From assembly GCF_001422405.1 (NCBI RefSeq), contig NZ_LMMV01000012.1, positions 536,830-600,829 of the forward strand: DNA of 64,000 nucleotides, written 5' to 3'. Of the stretch, positions 10,117 through 18,058 are shown piece by piece (the stretch's first letter is position 1; each line of letters opens with the position of its first letter). The notes below the pieces were generated by a model that ran no database searches, was not told the origin of the DNA, and saw only the letters and a program-made list of their open reading frames with translations. The DNA is from Pseudorhodoferax sp. Leaf267 (GTDB taxonomy: Bacteria; Pseudomonadota; Gammaproteobacteria; Burkholderiales; Burkholderiaceae_C). A program made the position numbers and the translations under genes.

Positions 10117-11400
10117 TCACAGCTGGGCCGACAGCAACGACGCCAGGCGTTCCATCGCCTTCTCGCGCAGCGGGCGCTCCTGCCAGGCCTGCAGCGTGAT
10201 GCGTTGGGCGTTGCGCAGGTCGGCTTCGAACTGCTGCGTCTGTTCCGCCGCGAAGCGCGCGTCGTAGATGTTCAGGTTGGACTCGTCGTTCAGCCGGAAG
10301 GATCGGTTGTCGAAGTTGGTCGAGCCCACCGAGACCAGCAGACCGTCGACGACGAAGATCTTGCAATGGAACATGGTCGGCTGGTATTCGCTGATCTGCG
10401 CGCCGGCCTCCAGCAGCGGCCCCCAGCTGGCGCGCGACGCCGCGCGCACGGTCTGCGCGTCGATGATCGGCCCCGGCGTGATGATGCGCAGGCGCACGCC
10501 GCGGCGCATCGCCGCCACCAGGGCCTGCACGGTCAGATCGTCCGGCACGAAGTACGCACTCGACAGATCGATGGTCTTGCTGGCCGCCGCGATCGACAGC
10601 AGGTACATGAGGTGCATGCTCTCGCTGCCACCCGAAGGCGAGCTGCTGAACACCTGGGCCCGCCCCTCGCCGACCGCGGGCAGCGCCGGGAAGTAGCGCG
10701 CACCGTGCAGCACCTGGCCCGAGGCCTTGATCCAGTTGTCCATGAACACGGCCTGCATCTGCGCGACCACCGGCCCTTCGACCTTGAAGTGCGAATCGCG
10801 CCAGTGCCCCGGGTCCTGCGCGTTGCCGGTCCATTCGGGGGCGATGCCCACGCCGCCCGTGAAGCCGATACGCCCGTCGACCACCAGCAGCTTGCGGTGG
10901 GTGCGGTTGTTCAAGCGGGCCAGGTCGTACCAGACCGGCTTGTGGAACTTGCGGATGTGCACCCCGGCCGCCTCCATCTCCTCCAGGAATTTCTCGTCGA
11001 TCTTGGCGCTGCCCACCCAGTCCAGCAACACATGCACGGGCACGCCCTGGCGCGCGCGCTCGGCCAGGGCATCGGCGAAGTCGCGGCCGACGTCGCCCGA
11101 CCAGTAGATGTAGGTCTCGAAGGTGATGCTGTGCTGCGCTGCGCGGATGGCGGCCAGCATGGGCGGGAAGATCTGGTCGCCGTTGTGCAGCGCCTCGAAG
11201 CGGTTGCCTTCCAGGATGGGCGGGCCCAGCAGCACGCCCAGGGCGCGCTGGTACTGGGCGTCGCTGAGGGCGTAGGCACGTTCGACCTTCTGGTCCAGCT
11301 TCTTCTCGCCGCTCGTGAAGTTCAGGACCACCAGGGTGGCGACGACGGTCAGAAGGGCGGTCAGGGCGACCAGGAGAAGGGGGCGGCGCGCTGGCTGCAT
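10117..11400 (-). CDS. Cardiolipin synthase-like phospholipase D family protein
   Basis: A 427-residue protein that should condense phosphatidylglycerol-type lipids (cardiolipin synthase) or cleave phospholipids. One N-terminal membrane anchor lies at about 7-27. The two HKD motifs are visible: THRKLLVVDGRIGFTGG at about 175 and FHCKIFVVDGLLVSVGSTNFDNRS near 330. ATG at 11400 is preceded by an AGGAG ribosome site 8 bases upstream. Longer upstream reading frame exists but is shadow sequence. ClsA/ClsC-type assignment is not resolved. Confidence 0.88.
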   Translation of the reverse strand: MQPARRPLLLVALTALLTVVATLVVLNFTSGEKKLDQKVERAYALSDAQYQRALGVLLGPPILEGNRFEALHNGDQIFPPMLAAIRAAQHSITFETYIYWSGDVGRDFADALAERARQGVPVHVLLDWVGSAKIDEKFLEEMEAAGVHIRKFHKPVWYDLARLNNRTHRKLLVVDGRIGFTGGVGIAPEWTGNAQDPGHWRDSHFKVEGPVVAQMQAVFMDNWIKASGQVLHGARYFPALPAVGEGRAQVFSSSPSGGSESMHLMYLLSIAAASKTIDLSSAYFVPDDLTVQALVAAMRRGVRLRIITPGPIIDAQTVRAASRASWGPLLEAGAQISEYQPTMFHCKIFVVDGLLVSVGSTNFDNRSFRLNDESNLNIYDARFAAEQTQQFEADLRNAQRITLQAWQERPLREKAMERLASLLSAQL

Positions 11401-11585
11401 GGCGGTGCTCCTGATGGTTGTTGTTCTTGTCCGCGCGGGCGGGCCTTGGCCGCGCTGCCGGCGTTCGGCACCACGCGGTCGCCCGTCATGCGATGGGATG
11501 GAATCAGAGTGGAAGGCCTGCACGCGGGCTGCGTCGTCGGCCGGCACGCTGACCGCGCGCAGGACAGGGCCGCAACATGCTGCGC

Positions 11586-14396
11586 TTACCGCAGCAGCCC
11601 TGTCGTTTCCCCGGCCGACCGTGCGCCGCCGTAAAGATGGCCCTGCGCGCTGTGGCAGCCACGCGCGGCCAGGAAGCGGTTTTGCGCCTCGGTTTCCACA
11701 CCCTCGGCCACGACCTGCAGGCCCAGGCCGCGTGCCAGCGCGATGGTGGCGTGCACGATGGCCGCATCGTTGCGGCTGTCGGGCAGGGCGCCCACGAAGC
11801 TGCGGTCGATCTTGATCTCGTTCAGCGGGAAGTGCTTGAGGTAGGCCAGCGACGAATAGCCCGTGCCGAAATCGTCCAGCGACAGCCCCACGCCCAGCGC
11901 GCGGATCTCGCGCAGCAGGCCGATCACATGGTCGCCGTCGGTCATGGCGGTGGTCTCGGTGATCTCCAGCTTGAGCAGCTGCGGCGGGATGCCCGTCTCG
12001 CGCAGGGCCGCGCGCACGACCTGCACGATCTCGTGGTTCAGGCACTGGCGGCCGGAGATGTTGACCGCGACCGGCGGCGGCTGCAGCCCGGCGCCCAGCC
12101 AGGCGGCAATCTGGCGCGCCGTCTGCAGCACGGCCCAGCCGCCCATGTCGATGATCAGGCCCGACTCCTCGGCGATGTGGATGAACTCGGCCGGCAGCAC
12201 CAGGTGGCCGGGCCCGCGCTGCCAGCGCATCAGGGCCTCCATGCCGACCAGGCGGCGCCGGTCCAGCGCGTACTGCGGCTGGTAGTGCAACAGCAGCTGG
12301 CCTTCCTGCAGCGCCTGGCGCAGGTCGACCTCCAGCGCCAGGCGGTCGTGCAGGCCCGCGTCGATGTCGCTGGCCCAGATGTGGAAGCTGGCCTTGGGCT
12401 GGGACTTGGCGCGGTACATGGCCATGTCGGCCTTGGACATCAGGTCTTCGATCTGCGTGCCGTCGCGCGGCACCAGCACCACGCCCACGCTGCCGGCGCT
12501 GGGCAGGCGGCGGTCGTTGAAGTCGGGGCCCAGCGCGATGTCCCAGGACAGCGCCTCGACGATCTTGGCCGCGGCCATGGCGGCGCCCTCGGGGCTGCCC
12601 ACGTCTTCGAGGATGAGCACGAACTCGTCGCCGCCCCAGCGCGCCACGGTATCGGTGTCACGGCACGTGTCGCGCAGCCGCTGCGCGAGCACCTTGAGCA
12701 CCTCCTCGCCGGTGCGGTGGCCCAGGCTGTCGTTCACATGCTTGAAGCGGTCCAGGTCCACGAACAGGATGGCCGCCATGCTGCCCTGGCGCTGCACGCG
12801 CGCCAGCGTGCGTTGCAGCCGCTCGTGCAGCAGCGCGCGGTTGGGCAGGCCTGTCAGCGTGTCGTGCGTGGCCGCGTGCTCGCGCTCGCGCGCGGCAGCC
12901 AGCGCGCTGGTCACGTCGGCGAAGACCAGGACCACGCCGTCGATGCGCCCGTCGGCGCTGCGCAGCGGGCTGGCTGTGGCGCGCAGGCTGCGCGGCCCGT
13001 CGGGGGCCCGCAGGTGCAGCAACTCCAGCACGTGCACGCTGTGGGCCTGGGCCAGGCAGGTCGTGATGGCGGCCTGCAGCGGCTCCAGGCTGTCCTCGGT
13101 CAGCGGGTAGGCGTCGGCCAGGCGCGCGCCCTCCAGCACCTGGGGCGATGCCTGCAGAAGGGCCGTGGGGTTGGCGAAGCGGATGGTCTGGTGCTGCGCG
13201 TCCAGCGTGATCACGGCGTCGTCGATGGCCTGCAGCGCGGCCTGGGCGTGCTGGCGCGAGCGCTGCAGCTGGCGGTTGATCGCGCGCAGCTTGCCGGCTT
13301 CGCGGAAGGCCAGCGCCACGGCCAGCGCCAGCATCGACAGCGCGGGCGGCAGCCAGAGCCGCTGCAAGGCGAGCAGCCCGGCGCTGGCCAGCAGCGGCAG
13401 GCACAGCACGGTGCCGCCCAGCAAGACGCGCGCGGGCAGTGGCCCACGGCCCTCGCCGCGCGGCCACAGGGCCAGGCTGCTGATGGCCAGCAGGGCGAAG
13501 GCCAGCGCCAGCGGCGCCGACACGCGCGCGATCAGCGCGTCCGTCTGCAGGGCCTCGAAGGTCTGGGCATGGAACACGATGGCGGGCAGGGGCGTGTGGG
13601 CCGCAGGCGCCAGCGGCGTGGCCAGGTAGGCGCCCAGACCGCTGGCGGTCACGCCGATGAAGACGCTGCGCCCGCGCACGGCATCGGCCAGCGCCGGGTT
13701 GTCCAGCGCGTCGGCGAACGACAGGCGCGGCAGGCCTTCCATGCGCGGCGGGAAGGCTTCGTCGCGCCGCACCCATGCCACCTGGTCGCTGGCCGCGGGA
13801 GGCGTCAGCAGCGGCGGAGCCGCCGACTGGTCGTGCGTGGGCGCGGCGAGTTCGTGCACCGCCAGGGCCAGGGCCGGCAGGCTGGGCGCGTTGAGCCCGG
13901 CGCGCAGGAACAGGCTGCGCGACTGGCCGTCCAGGTCGATCTCCACGTCCACGTGGCCCAGCCAGTAGGCGAGCGGGCCATCGCCCAGGCGCGGCTGCAG
14001 CAGCTCGCGCGCGATGCTGCCGTCCGGTTGGCGCGAGGGCGCGACGGCCAGCGCCACCCGGCCATGGCGTGCGATGGCCGCCTGCAGCGCGGCGTCGCCG
14101 GCGGGGTCGCGCCGGTCGGGTTCGGCAAACAGCACGGCGATGCCGATGCTGCTGGCACCCGCTTGCGTCAGCTGGTCCAGCATGCGCGCATGCAGCGCGC
14201 GCGGCCAGGGCCAGCTGCCCAGGCGGGCCAGGCTGGCGTCGTCGATGGCCAGCACCATGGGCGCCCGGGCCGAAGGCTTGCTGTCGGGCAACAGGAGGTC
14301 GTAGGCCAGCAGGTCCAGGCGCTGCAGCCCGGGTGGATGCCACCAGGCCAGCAGCAGCACCGTGGCGGCGCCCGCCCACCACCAGGTGGCGCGCAC
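11586..14396 (-). CDS. CHASE2-PAS-GGDEF-EAL signalling protein
   Basis: A protein of about 936 residues for cyclic-di-GMP turnover with an extracytoplasmic sensor. A first membrane helix is followed by a CHASE2 domain (DLLLPDSKPSARAPMVLAIDD, SWPWPRALHARMLDQL), then about three helices (about 290-370), a PAS domain (about 385-500), GGDEF with intact WGGDEFVLIL, and EAL with GMEALMRW, DDFGTGYSSL and EIKIDRSFV. Both catalytic signatures look intact, so synthase, phosphodiesterase or bifunctional activity is possible. The EAL end (GHLYGGARSAGETTGLLR) is short. The GTG start is the first good one after the LysM-FecR gene. A longer N-terminus from CTG cannot be excluded. Confidence 0.88.
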   Translation of the reverse strand: MRATWWWAGAATVLLLAWWHPPGLQRLDLLAYDLLLPDSKPSARAPMVLAIDDASLARLGSWPWPRALHARMLDQLTQAGASSIGIAVLFAEPDRRDPAGDAALQAAIARHGRVALAVAPSRQPDGSIARELLQPRLGDGPLAYWLGHVDVEIDLDGQSRSLFLRAGLNAPSLPALALAVHELAAPTHDQSAAPPLLTPPAASDQVAWVRRDEAFPPRMEGLPRLSFADALDNPALADAVRGRSVFIGVTASGLGAYLATPLAPAAHTPLPAIVFHAQTFEALQTDALIARVSAPLALAFALLAISSLALWPRGEGRGPLPARVLLGGTVLCLPLLASAGLLALQRLWLPPALSMLALAVALAFREAGKLRAINRQLQRSRQHAQAALQAIDDAVITLDAQHQTIRFANPTALLQASPQVLEGARLADAYPLTEDSLEPLQAAITTCLAQAHSVHVLELLHLRAPDGPRSLRATASPLRSADGRIDGVVLVFADVTSALAAAREREHAATHDTLTGLPNRALLHERLQRTLARVQRQGSMAAILFVDLDRFKHVNDSLGHRTGEEVLKVLAQRLRDTCRDTDTVARWGGDEFVLILEDVGSPEGAAMAAAKIVEALSWDIALGPDFNDRRLPSAGSVGVVLVPRDGTQIEDLMSKADMAMYRAKSQPKASFHIWASDIDAGLHDRLALEVDLRQALQEGQLLLHYQPQYALDRRRLVGMEALMRWQRGPGHLVLPAEFIHIAEESGLIIDMGGWAVLQTARQIAAWLGAGLQPPPVAVNISGRQCLNHEIVQVVRAALRETGIPPQLLKLEITETTAMTDGDHVIGLLREIRALGVGLSLDDFGTGYSSLAYLKHFPLNEIKIDRSFVGALPDSRNDAAIVHATIALARGLGLQVVAEGVETEAQNRFLAARGCHSAQGHLYGGARSAGETTGLLR

Positions 14397-14464
14397 GAAT
14401 GCCCTGGCCAGTCGACGCAGCAGCGGTGCGCGGGGCGGCGGGGCGTTGGAGGCGATCAGGAAGC

Positions 14465-16102
14465 TCAGAGCAACACCAAGGGGAGCAGCAACATCAGCCA
14501 GGGCCAGCGCGACCCGCGCGGCTCGGCCACGGTGAAGGTGTGCGTGCCGCCCCAGGCGCCGGTCTCCCCGGTCGTGGCGATGGCCTGCACGCGCACGTAA
14601 TAGATGCCGGGTGCCAGCGCAGTCAGCCCGTACTGTGGCGCTTCGCTGAGCACGTCGAGCTCCGGCTGCTCGAAGCGCGCGTCGCGCGCGACCTGCAGCC
14701 GGTAGCGCGCGGCCTCGGTCTGCGCGCTCCAGCGCAGTCGCAGGCCGTCGTCGTCGCTGGCCGTTTGGGTGTCAGGGCCGGGCAGCGTGCGGCGAAACGC
14801 CTGGGCATCGCTGAACGGGCCCTGGCCCCGCGCGCCATCGATGCTGGCCACGCGCCACTGGTAACTGCCCGGCGCCAGGTCCTGCGCGGGTGTGGCCCGG
14901 CCGCCGTCCACCACCTGTTCGACGATGGGCTCGAACCGGCCGGCCCGGCTGAGCTGCAGCCGGTAGGCGCCGTCGGCGGCGCGCTCGGTCCAGCGGAACT
15001 GCGGGCGCGCGTCCGCCGTGACGGCACCGGGCACGGGCTCGATCAGCAGCGGCGGCTCGGGCCGCGCGTGCAATTCGAGCCGGCGTTCCTGCGGCAGGCC
15101 TTCGAGTCCCTGGGCGTCGATGGCGCGCACGCGCAGCATGTAGTGGCCGTCGGCCAGTTCGCGCACGCCCAGGCGCGGTGCGCGGGTGGTGGCGTCGGCG
15201 ATCGTCACGTCGAAGGCCGGCCCGGGCGCGATCTGCACGCGGTAGCTGGTGGCGCCGTCGAGCGCCGGGAAAAACAGGTCGAAGGGCAGGCGTTCGACGC
15301 GCGTGGGCACGCAGGACAGGTCCGGCGGGGGCAGCAGCGCCACCGGCGGCTGCGGCGCCAGCCGCACGCGCACCACACTGCCCTGGGCTGCCTCGGCCGT
15401 CACCTGGCCGTCCGAGTTGAACAGCCGCACCGCACCGGTCAGCACCTCGGCGCGGGTCTGCAGGGCATCGCCAACGTCCGCGTGCACCCGAAAGCGCGTG
15501 CCACGCACCGCCGCGACCGCCGCGGGCGTGCGGATCTCGAAGCGCCCGCCCTGCGGCTTGCGCGGCTGCACGTCGTTCTCCAGCCCGCCGCGCAGCAGCT
15601 CCAGCGTGACCATGCCGGCCTGGTCCACGAGCCGGGTCAGGCTGTCGTGCAGCCGCAGTTCCGAGTCGCGCAGCACCATGACGTGCGAGCCGTCGCTGAA
15701 CTGCAGCTTGGCGCTGCCGCCGGGGCCGGTGCGCAGCACGGCCGGTGCCTGCAGCCACTCGCCCGCCACGGCCGCCCGCAGGCCGGCCGCGGGTGTCTCG
15801 ATGCTGACCTCGCCCACCAGCGCGGCCAGTTGCACGCTGGCCGTCTGCAGGCGCAGCCACTGCTGCGGGATGTGCAGGCGGGTGCCGGGCTGCAGGCGCC
15901 GCGCGTCGGCGATGTGGTGGCGGCGCAGCAGATCCAGGGCCTGCGTGGGCCGCTGCAGGTAGCGCTGCGCGATGTTCCAGAGATGGTCGCCGGGCTGTAC
16001 GACGTAGACGAATTCGGCAGCGCGGGCCGGGGCGCTCCACAGCAGTGCCCAACACAGCAAAGCCCACGCCAGAGGGATGAGGCACGGGAAGCGGATGGGC
16101 AT
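14465..16102 (-). CDS. Exported LysM + FecR domain protein with Ig/FN3-like repeats
   Basis: A 545-residue protein. A signal peptide (about 1-28, ending APARAAE) precedes a LysM domain (YVVQPGDHLWNIAQRYL), which binds peptidoglycan. A FecR-type beta domain follows at about 90-200 (SDGSHVMVLRDSELRL, AVAAVRGTRFRVH). Next come two or three fibronectin-like repeats (YRVQIAPGPAFD, YRLQLSRAGRFEP, YRLQVARDARFEQ) and a final hydrophobic helix. It lies 68 bases upstream of the CHASE2 protein on the same strand. FecR-domain proteins are often paired with CHASE2 cyclases, so it is a likely periplasmic partner. Confidence 0.85.
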   Translation of the reverse strand: MPIRFPCLIPLAWALLCWALLWSAPARAAEFVYVVQPGDHLWNIAQRYLQRPTQALDLLRRHHIADARRLQPGTRLHIPQQWLRLQTASVQLAALVGEVSIETPAAGLRAAVAGEWLQAPAVLRTGPGGSAKLQFSDGSHVMVLRDSELRLHDSLTRLVDQAGMVTLELLRGGLENDVQPRKPQGGRFEIRTPAAVAAVRGTRFRVHADVGDALQTRAEVLTGAVRLFNSDGQVTAEAAQGSVVRVRLAPQPPVALLPPPDLSCVPTRVERLPFDLFFPALDGATSYRVQIAPGPAFDVTIADATTRAPRLGVRELADGHYMLRVRAIDAQGLEGLPQERRLELHARPEPPLLIEPVPGAVTADARPQFRWTERAADGAYRLQLSRAGRFEPIVEQVVDGGRATPAQDLAPGSYQWRVASIDGARGQGPFSDAQAFRRTLPGPDTQTASDDDGLRLRWSAQTEAARYRLQVARDARFEQPELDVLSEAPQYGLTALAPGIYYVRVQAIATTGETGAWGGTHTFTVAEPRGSRWPWLMLLLPLVLL

Positions 16103-16200
16103 GCGGTTGTCTTGTCGTGATTCTTGTCCTGTATGCGATTCTAAATAGCGTGAATATTCGAGCGCACGGTTTGCGTGCGTACAAACTTAACCGACTGGCA

Positions 16201-16677
16201 TCACGCCGGGCTGGAGCGCAGCCCGTAGGTCTGGTCGTCCACGAACAGGTATTCCACACGCATGACGGCCTCGCCTTTTTCGTCCTTGAAGGTGAATCCC
16301 ACCGCCGCGATCTGGGCGCCGGCCCTGATCTCCTGCACCTTCCAGGCCTGCATGCGCGTGAGCGGCGCAAGCTCCAGCTCCCAGCGCCGGTCCTTTCGCG
16401 TGGGCACCACGGCCTTGCCCAGCAGTGCAGCGCCGTCGACGCCGGCGCTTTGGGCCGGCAGCGCGCGCTGCTTCAGGTCGGCCGGCAGGGCCAGCGCGGC
16501 AGGCGTCTCCACGACGAGCTCGGCATGCGGGTTGCGCCACTTGCTCTCGATGACCTTGCCCTCCAGGTAGATCGGCCGGTCCTGGTCGAAGCTGCTCCAG
16601 CCATGGTGGGCGAAGGCGTGGGGCGCGAGCGGGCCGAGCGCGGCGGCGGCGACCAGCTGGCGGCGTGAAAGAGTCAT
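16201..16677 (-). CDS. Exported DUF6152-like protein
   Basis: A 158-residue protein with an N-terminal signal (MTLSRRQLVAAAALGPLAPHAFA; the twin Arg fits a Tat-like leader). The mature part begins HHGWSSFDQDRPIYLEGKV and reads like a small beta-rich domain (NPHAELVVE, ILVxGFTFKDEKGEAVMRVEYLFV-type pattern). ATG 16677 has an excellent AAGGAGAA ribosome site, which fixes the start over a longer frame. It follows a membrane-protein gene of the family that usually accompanies it. Function unknown. Confidence 0.75.
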   Translation of the reverse strand: MTLSRRQLVAAAALGPLAPHAFAHHGWSSFDQDRPIYLEGKVIESKWRNPHAELVVETPAALALPADLKQRALPAQSAGVDGAALLGKAVVPTRKDRRWELELAPLTRMQAWKVQEIRAGAQIAAVGFTFKDEKGEAVMRVEYLFVDDQTYGLRSSPA

Positions 16678-16700
16678 GGCGGTTCTCCTTGGGTAAGAGG

Positions 16701-17123
16701 TCAGTAGGCGATCCATCGGCCGCAGACGACGACCGTGAGCCAGATCGCAGTGGACAGCAGCATCTGCACTCGTGCAAGCCGGTCCAATTTCCTCAGCGAA
16801 TCCCGGCCATGGAACCAGCCCGCGTTGCAGCCCGCCAGCGCCAGCAGGCCCATCTTCACCACGAAGAAGCGGTTGGCGATCAACTCCAGCGGCTGCGTGG
16901 CGAACATCAGCAGCCCGCTCGCTGCGGCCAGGCCGAAGCCGGCCAGCGCCAGGCCCAGCGACAGCCGAGCCAGCGCCTCGGCCGGCAGGGCGGCGGCGAA
17001 GCCGAACACGCGCATTTCCAGCGCCACCAGGTTGCCCAGCAGCAGCGCGATGCCCACGATGTGCACGGCCTCCAGCGCGGGGTAGGCCCAGGGATGGCTA
17101 GCCAGCGGAGCGAAGAAGTCCAT
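16701..17123 (-). CDS. Small integral membrane protein (DUF6644-like)
   Basis: A 140-residue protein with four hydrophobic segments (AVHIVGIALLLGNLVALEMR; LALAGFGLAAASGLLMFA; FFVVKMGLLALAGCN; MLLSTAIWLTVVVCG). Regular His and Arg in the helices (PALEAVHIVG) recall small haem- or quinone-associated membrane subunits, but no ligand set is clear. It is 23 bases upstream of the DUF6152-like gene and 2 bases downstream of the LuxR regulator, so all three may be co-transcribed. Function unknown. Confidence 0.7.
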   Translation of the reverse strand: MDFFAPLASHPWAYPALEAVHIVGIALLLGNLVALEMRVFGFAAALPAEALARLSLGLALAGFGLAAASGLLMFATQPLELIANRFFVVKMGLLALAGCNAGWFHGRDSLRKLDRLARVQMLLSTAIWLTVVVCGRWIAY

Positions 17124-17125
17124 GC

Positions 17126-18058
17126 TCAGCCCGCGGGTGGCAGCACGCCCTCGCGCGACATCAGCGCGGCGGCCGAGGCGCGCGTCTCCACGCCCAGCTT
17201 GGCGTAGACATGCTCCAGGTGCTTGTTCACGGTGCGCGGCGACAGGCCCAGGATCTCGCCGATGTCGCGGTTGGTCTTGCCCTTGGCCAGCCAGGACAGC
17301 ACCTCGATCTCGCGCCGCGTGAGGTCGGCCTCGCGCACGCGCGTATCGGCCACCGGCCGCACCTGCAGCAGCGCCATGGCCTCGCCCAGGCCGCTCTCGC
17401 CGATCCAGTGCAGGCGCAGCTCGTCGCTGCCGCGGGCGCCCAGCAGGGCCGAGCCGCTGCCGGCGGCGCGCAGCGGCGCGGCCAGCGGCTGCAGGTGGGA
17501 TGGCAGGCGCTCGGCCGGCAGGTCGACGAACTGGCGCAGCCAGTCGGCCGCGCGCGGCGAGCGCCAGGCGATGCGGTACTGCGCATCGAGCACCAGCACG
17601 CCCATGCCGCCCACGTCCATGGCCTCGCGCGCCAGCCGCGACACGCGCGCATTGCGCACATGCGTGGCCAGCCGCGCCAGCACTTCGTCGATCTTGACCG
17701 GCTTGACCACGTAGTCCACGCCGCCGGCCTCGAAGCCGGCCACGATGTGCGCCGTCTCCGACAGCGCGGTCATGAAGATGATGGGCACGTGGGCGCGCTC
17801 GGGCAGGGCCTTGATGCGCTTGCAGGTCTCAAAGCCATCCAGCCCCGGCATCAGCGCGTCGAGCAGGATCGCGTCGGGGATCACCCATTCCAGGCTCTGC
17901 AGCGCGGCCTCGCCGCTGCGCGCGACCAGCACGCCGTAGCCCGCGGCCTCCAGCGCGTCCACCAGGAAGCCCAGCGTGTCCGGCGCGTCGTCCACCACCT
18001 GGATCACCAGGCGCGGCGGCTCGGCCGCAGGCGTCGTCGTCACTCCCGTTGCAACCAT
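17126..18058 (-). CDS. Two-component response regulator, receiver + PAS-like + LuxR-type HTH
   Basis: About 310 residues. The receiver (about 15-130) has Asp23-Asp24, acceptor Asp67 (AILLDALMPGLDG) and the Lys of YVVKPVK. A PAS-like segment follows (GGMGVLVLDAQYRIAWRS). The C-terminal LuxR/NarL HTH is LTRREIEVLSWLAKGKTNRDIGEIL, then SPRTVNKHLEHVYAKLGVETR. ATG 18058 lies inside the last 19 bases of the kinase gene, so expression is coupled to it. It is a paralogue of the regulator at 753-1763. With its NCS1-kinase it is the best candidate activator for the amide/urea genes that follow, by context and operator type only. Confidence 0.92.
   Translation of the reverse strand: MVATGVTTTPAAEPPRLVIQVVDDAPDTLGFLVDALEAAGYGVLVARSGEAALQSLEWVIPDAILLDALMPGLDGFETCKRIKALPERAHVPIIFMTALSETAHIVAGFEAGGVDYVVKPVKIDEVLARLATHVRNARVSRLAREAMDVGGMGVLVLDAQYRIAWRSPRAADWLRQFVDLPAERLPSHLQPLAAPLRAAGSGSALLGARGSDELRLHWIGESGLGEAMALLQVRPVADTRVREADLTRREIEVLSWLAKGKTNRDIGEILGLSPRTVNKHLEHVYAKLGVETRASAAALMSREGVLPPAG

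Noticed and set aside
16103-16200. Regulatory inverted repeat GCACG-N5-CGTGC between two leftward genes
   Set aside because: The arms are short and GC-rich, no known site matches, and it could be a weak terminator by chance. Not listed as a feature.
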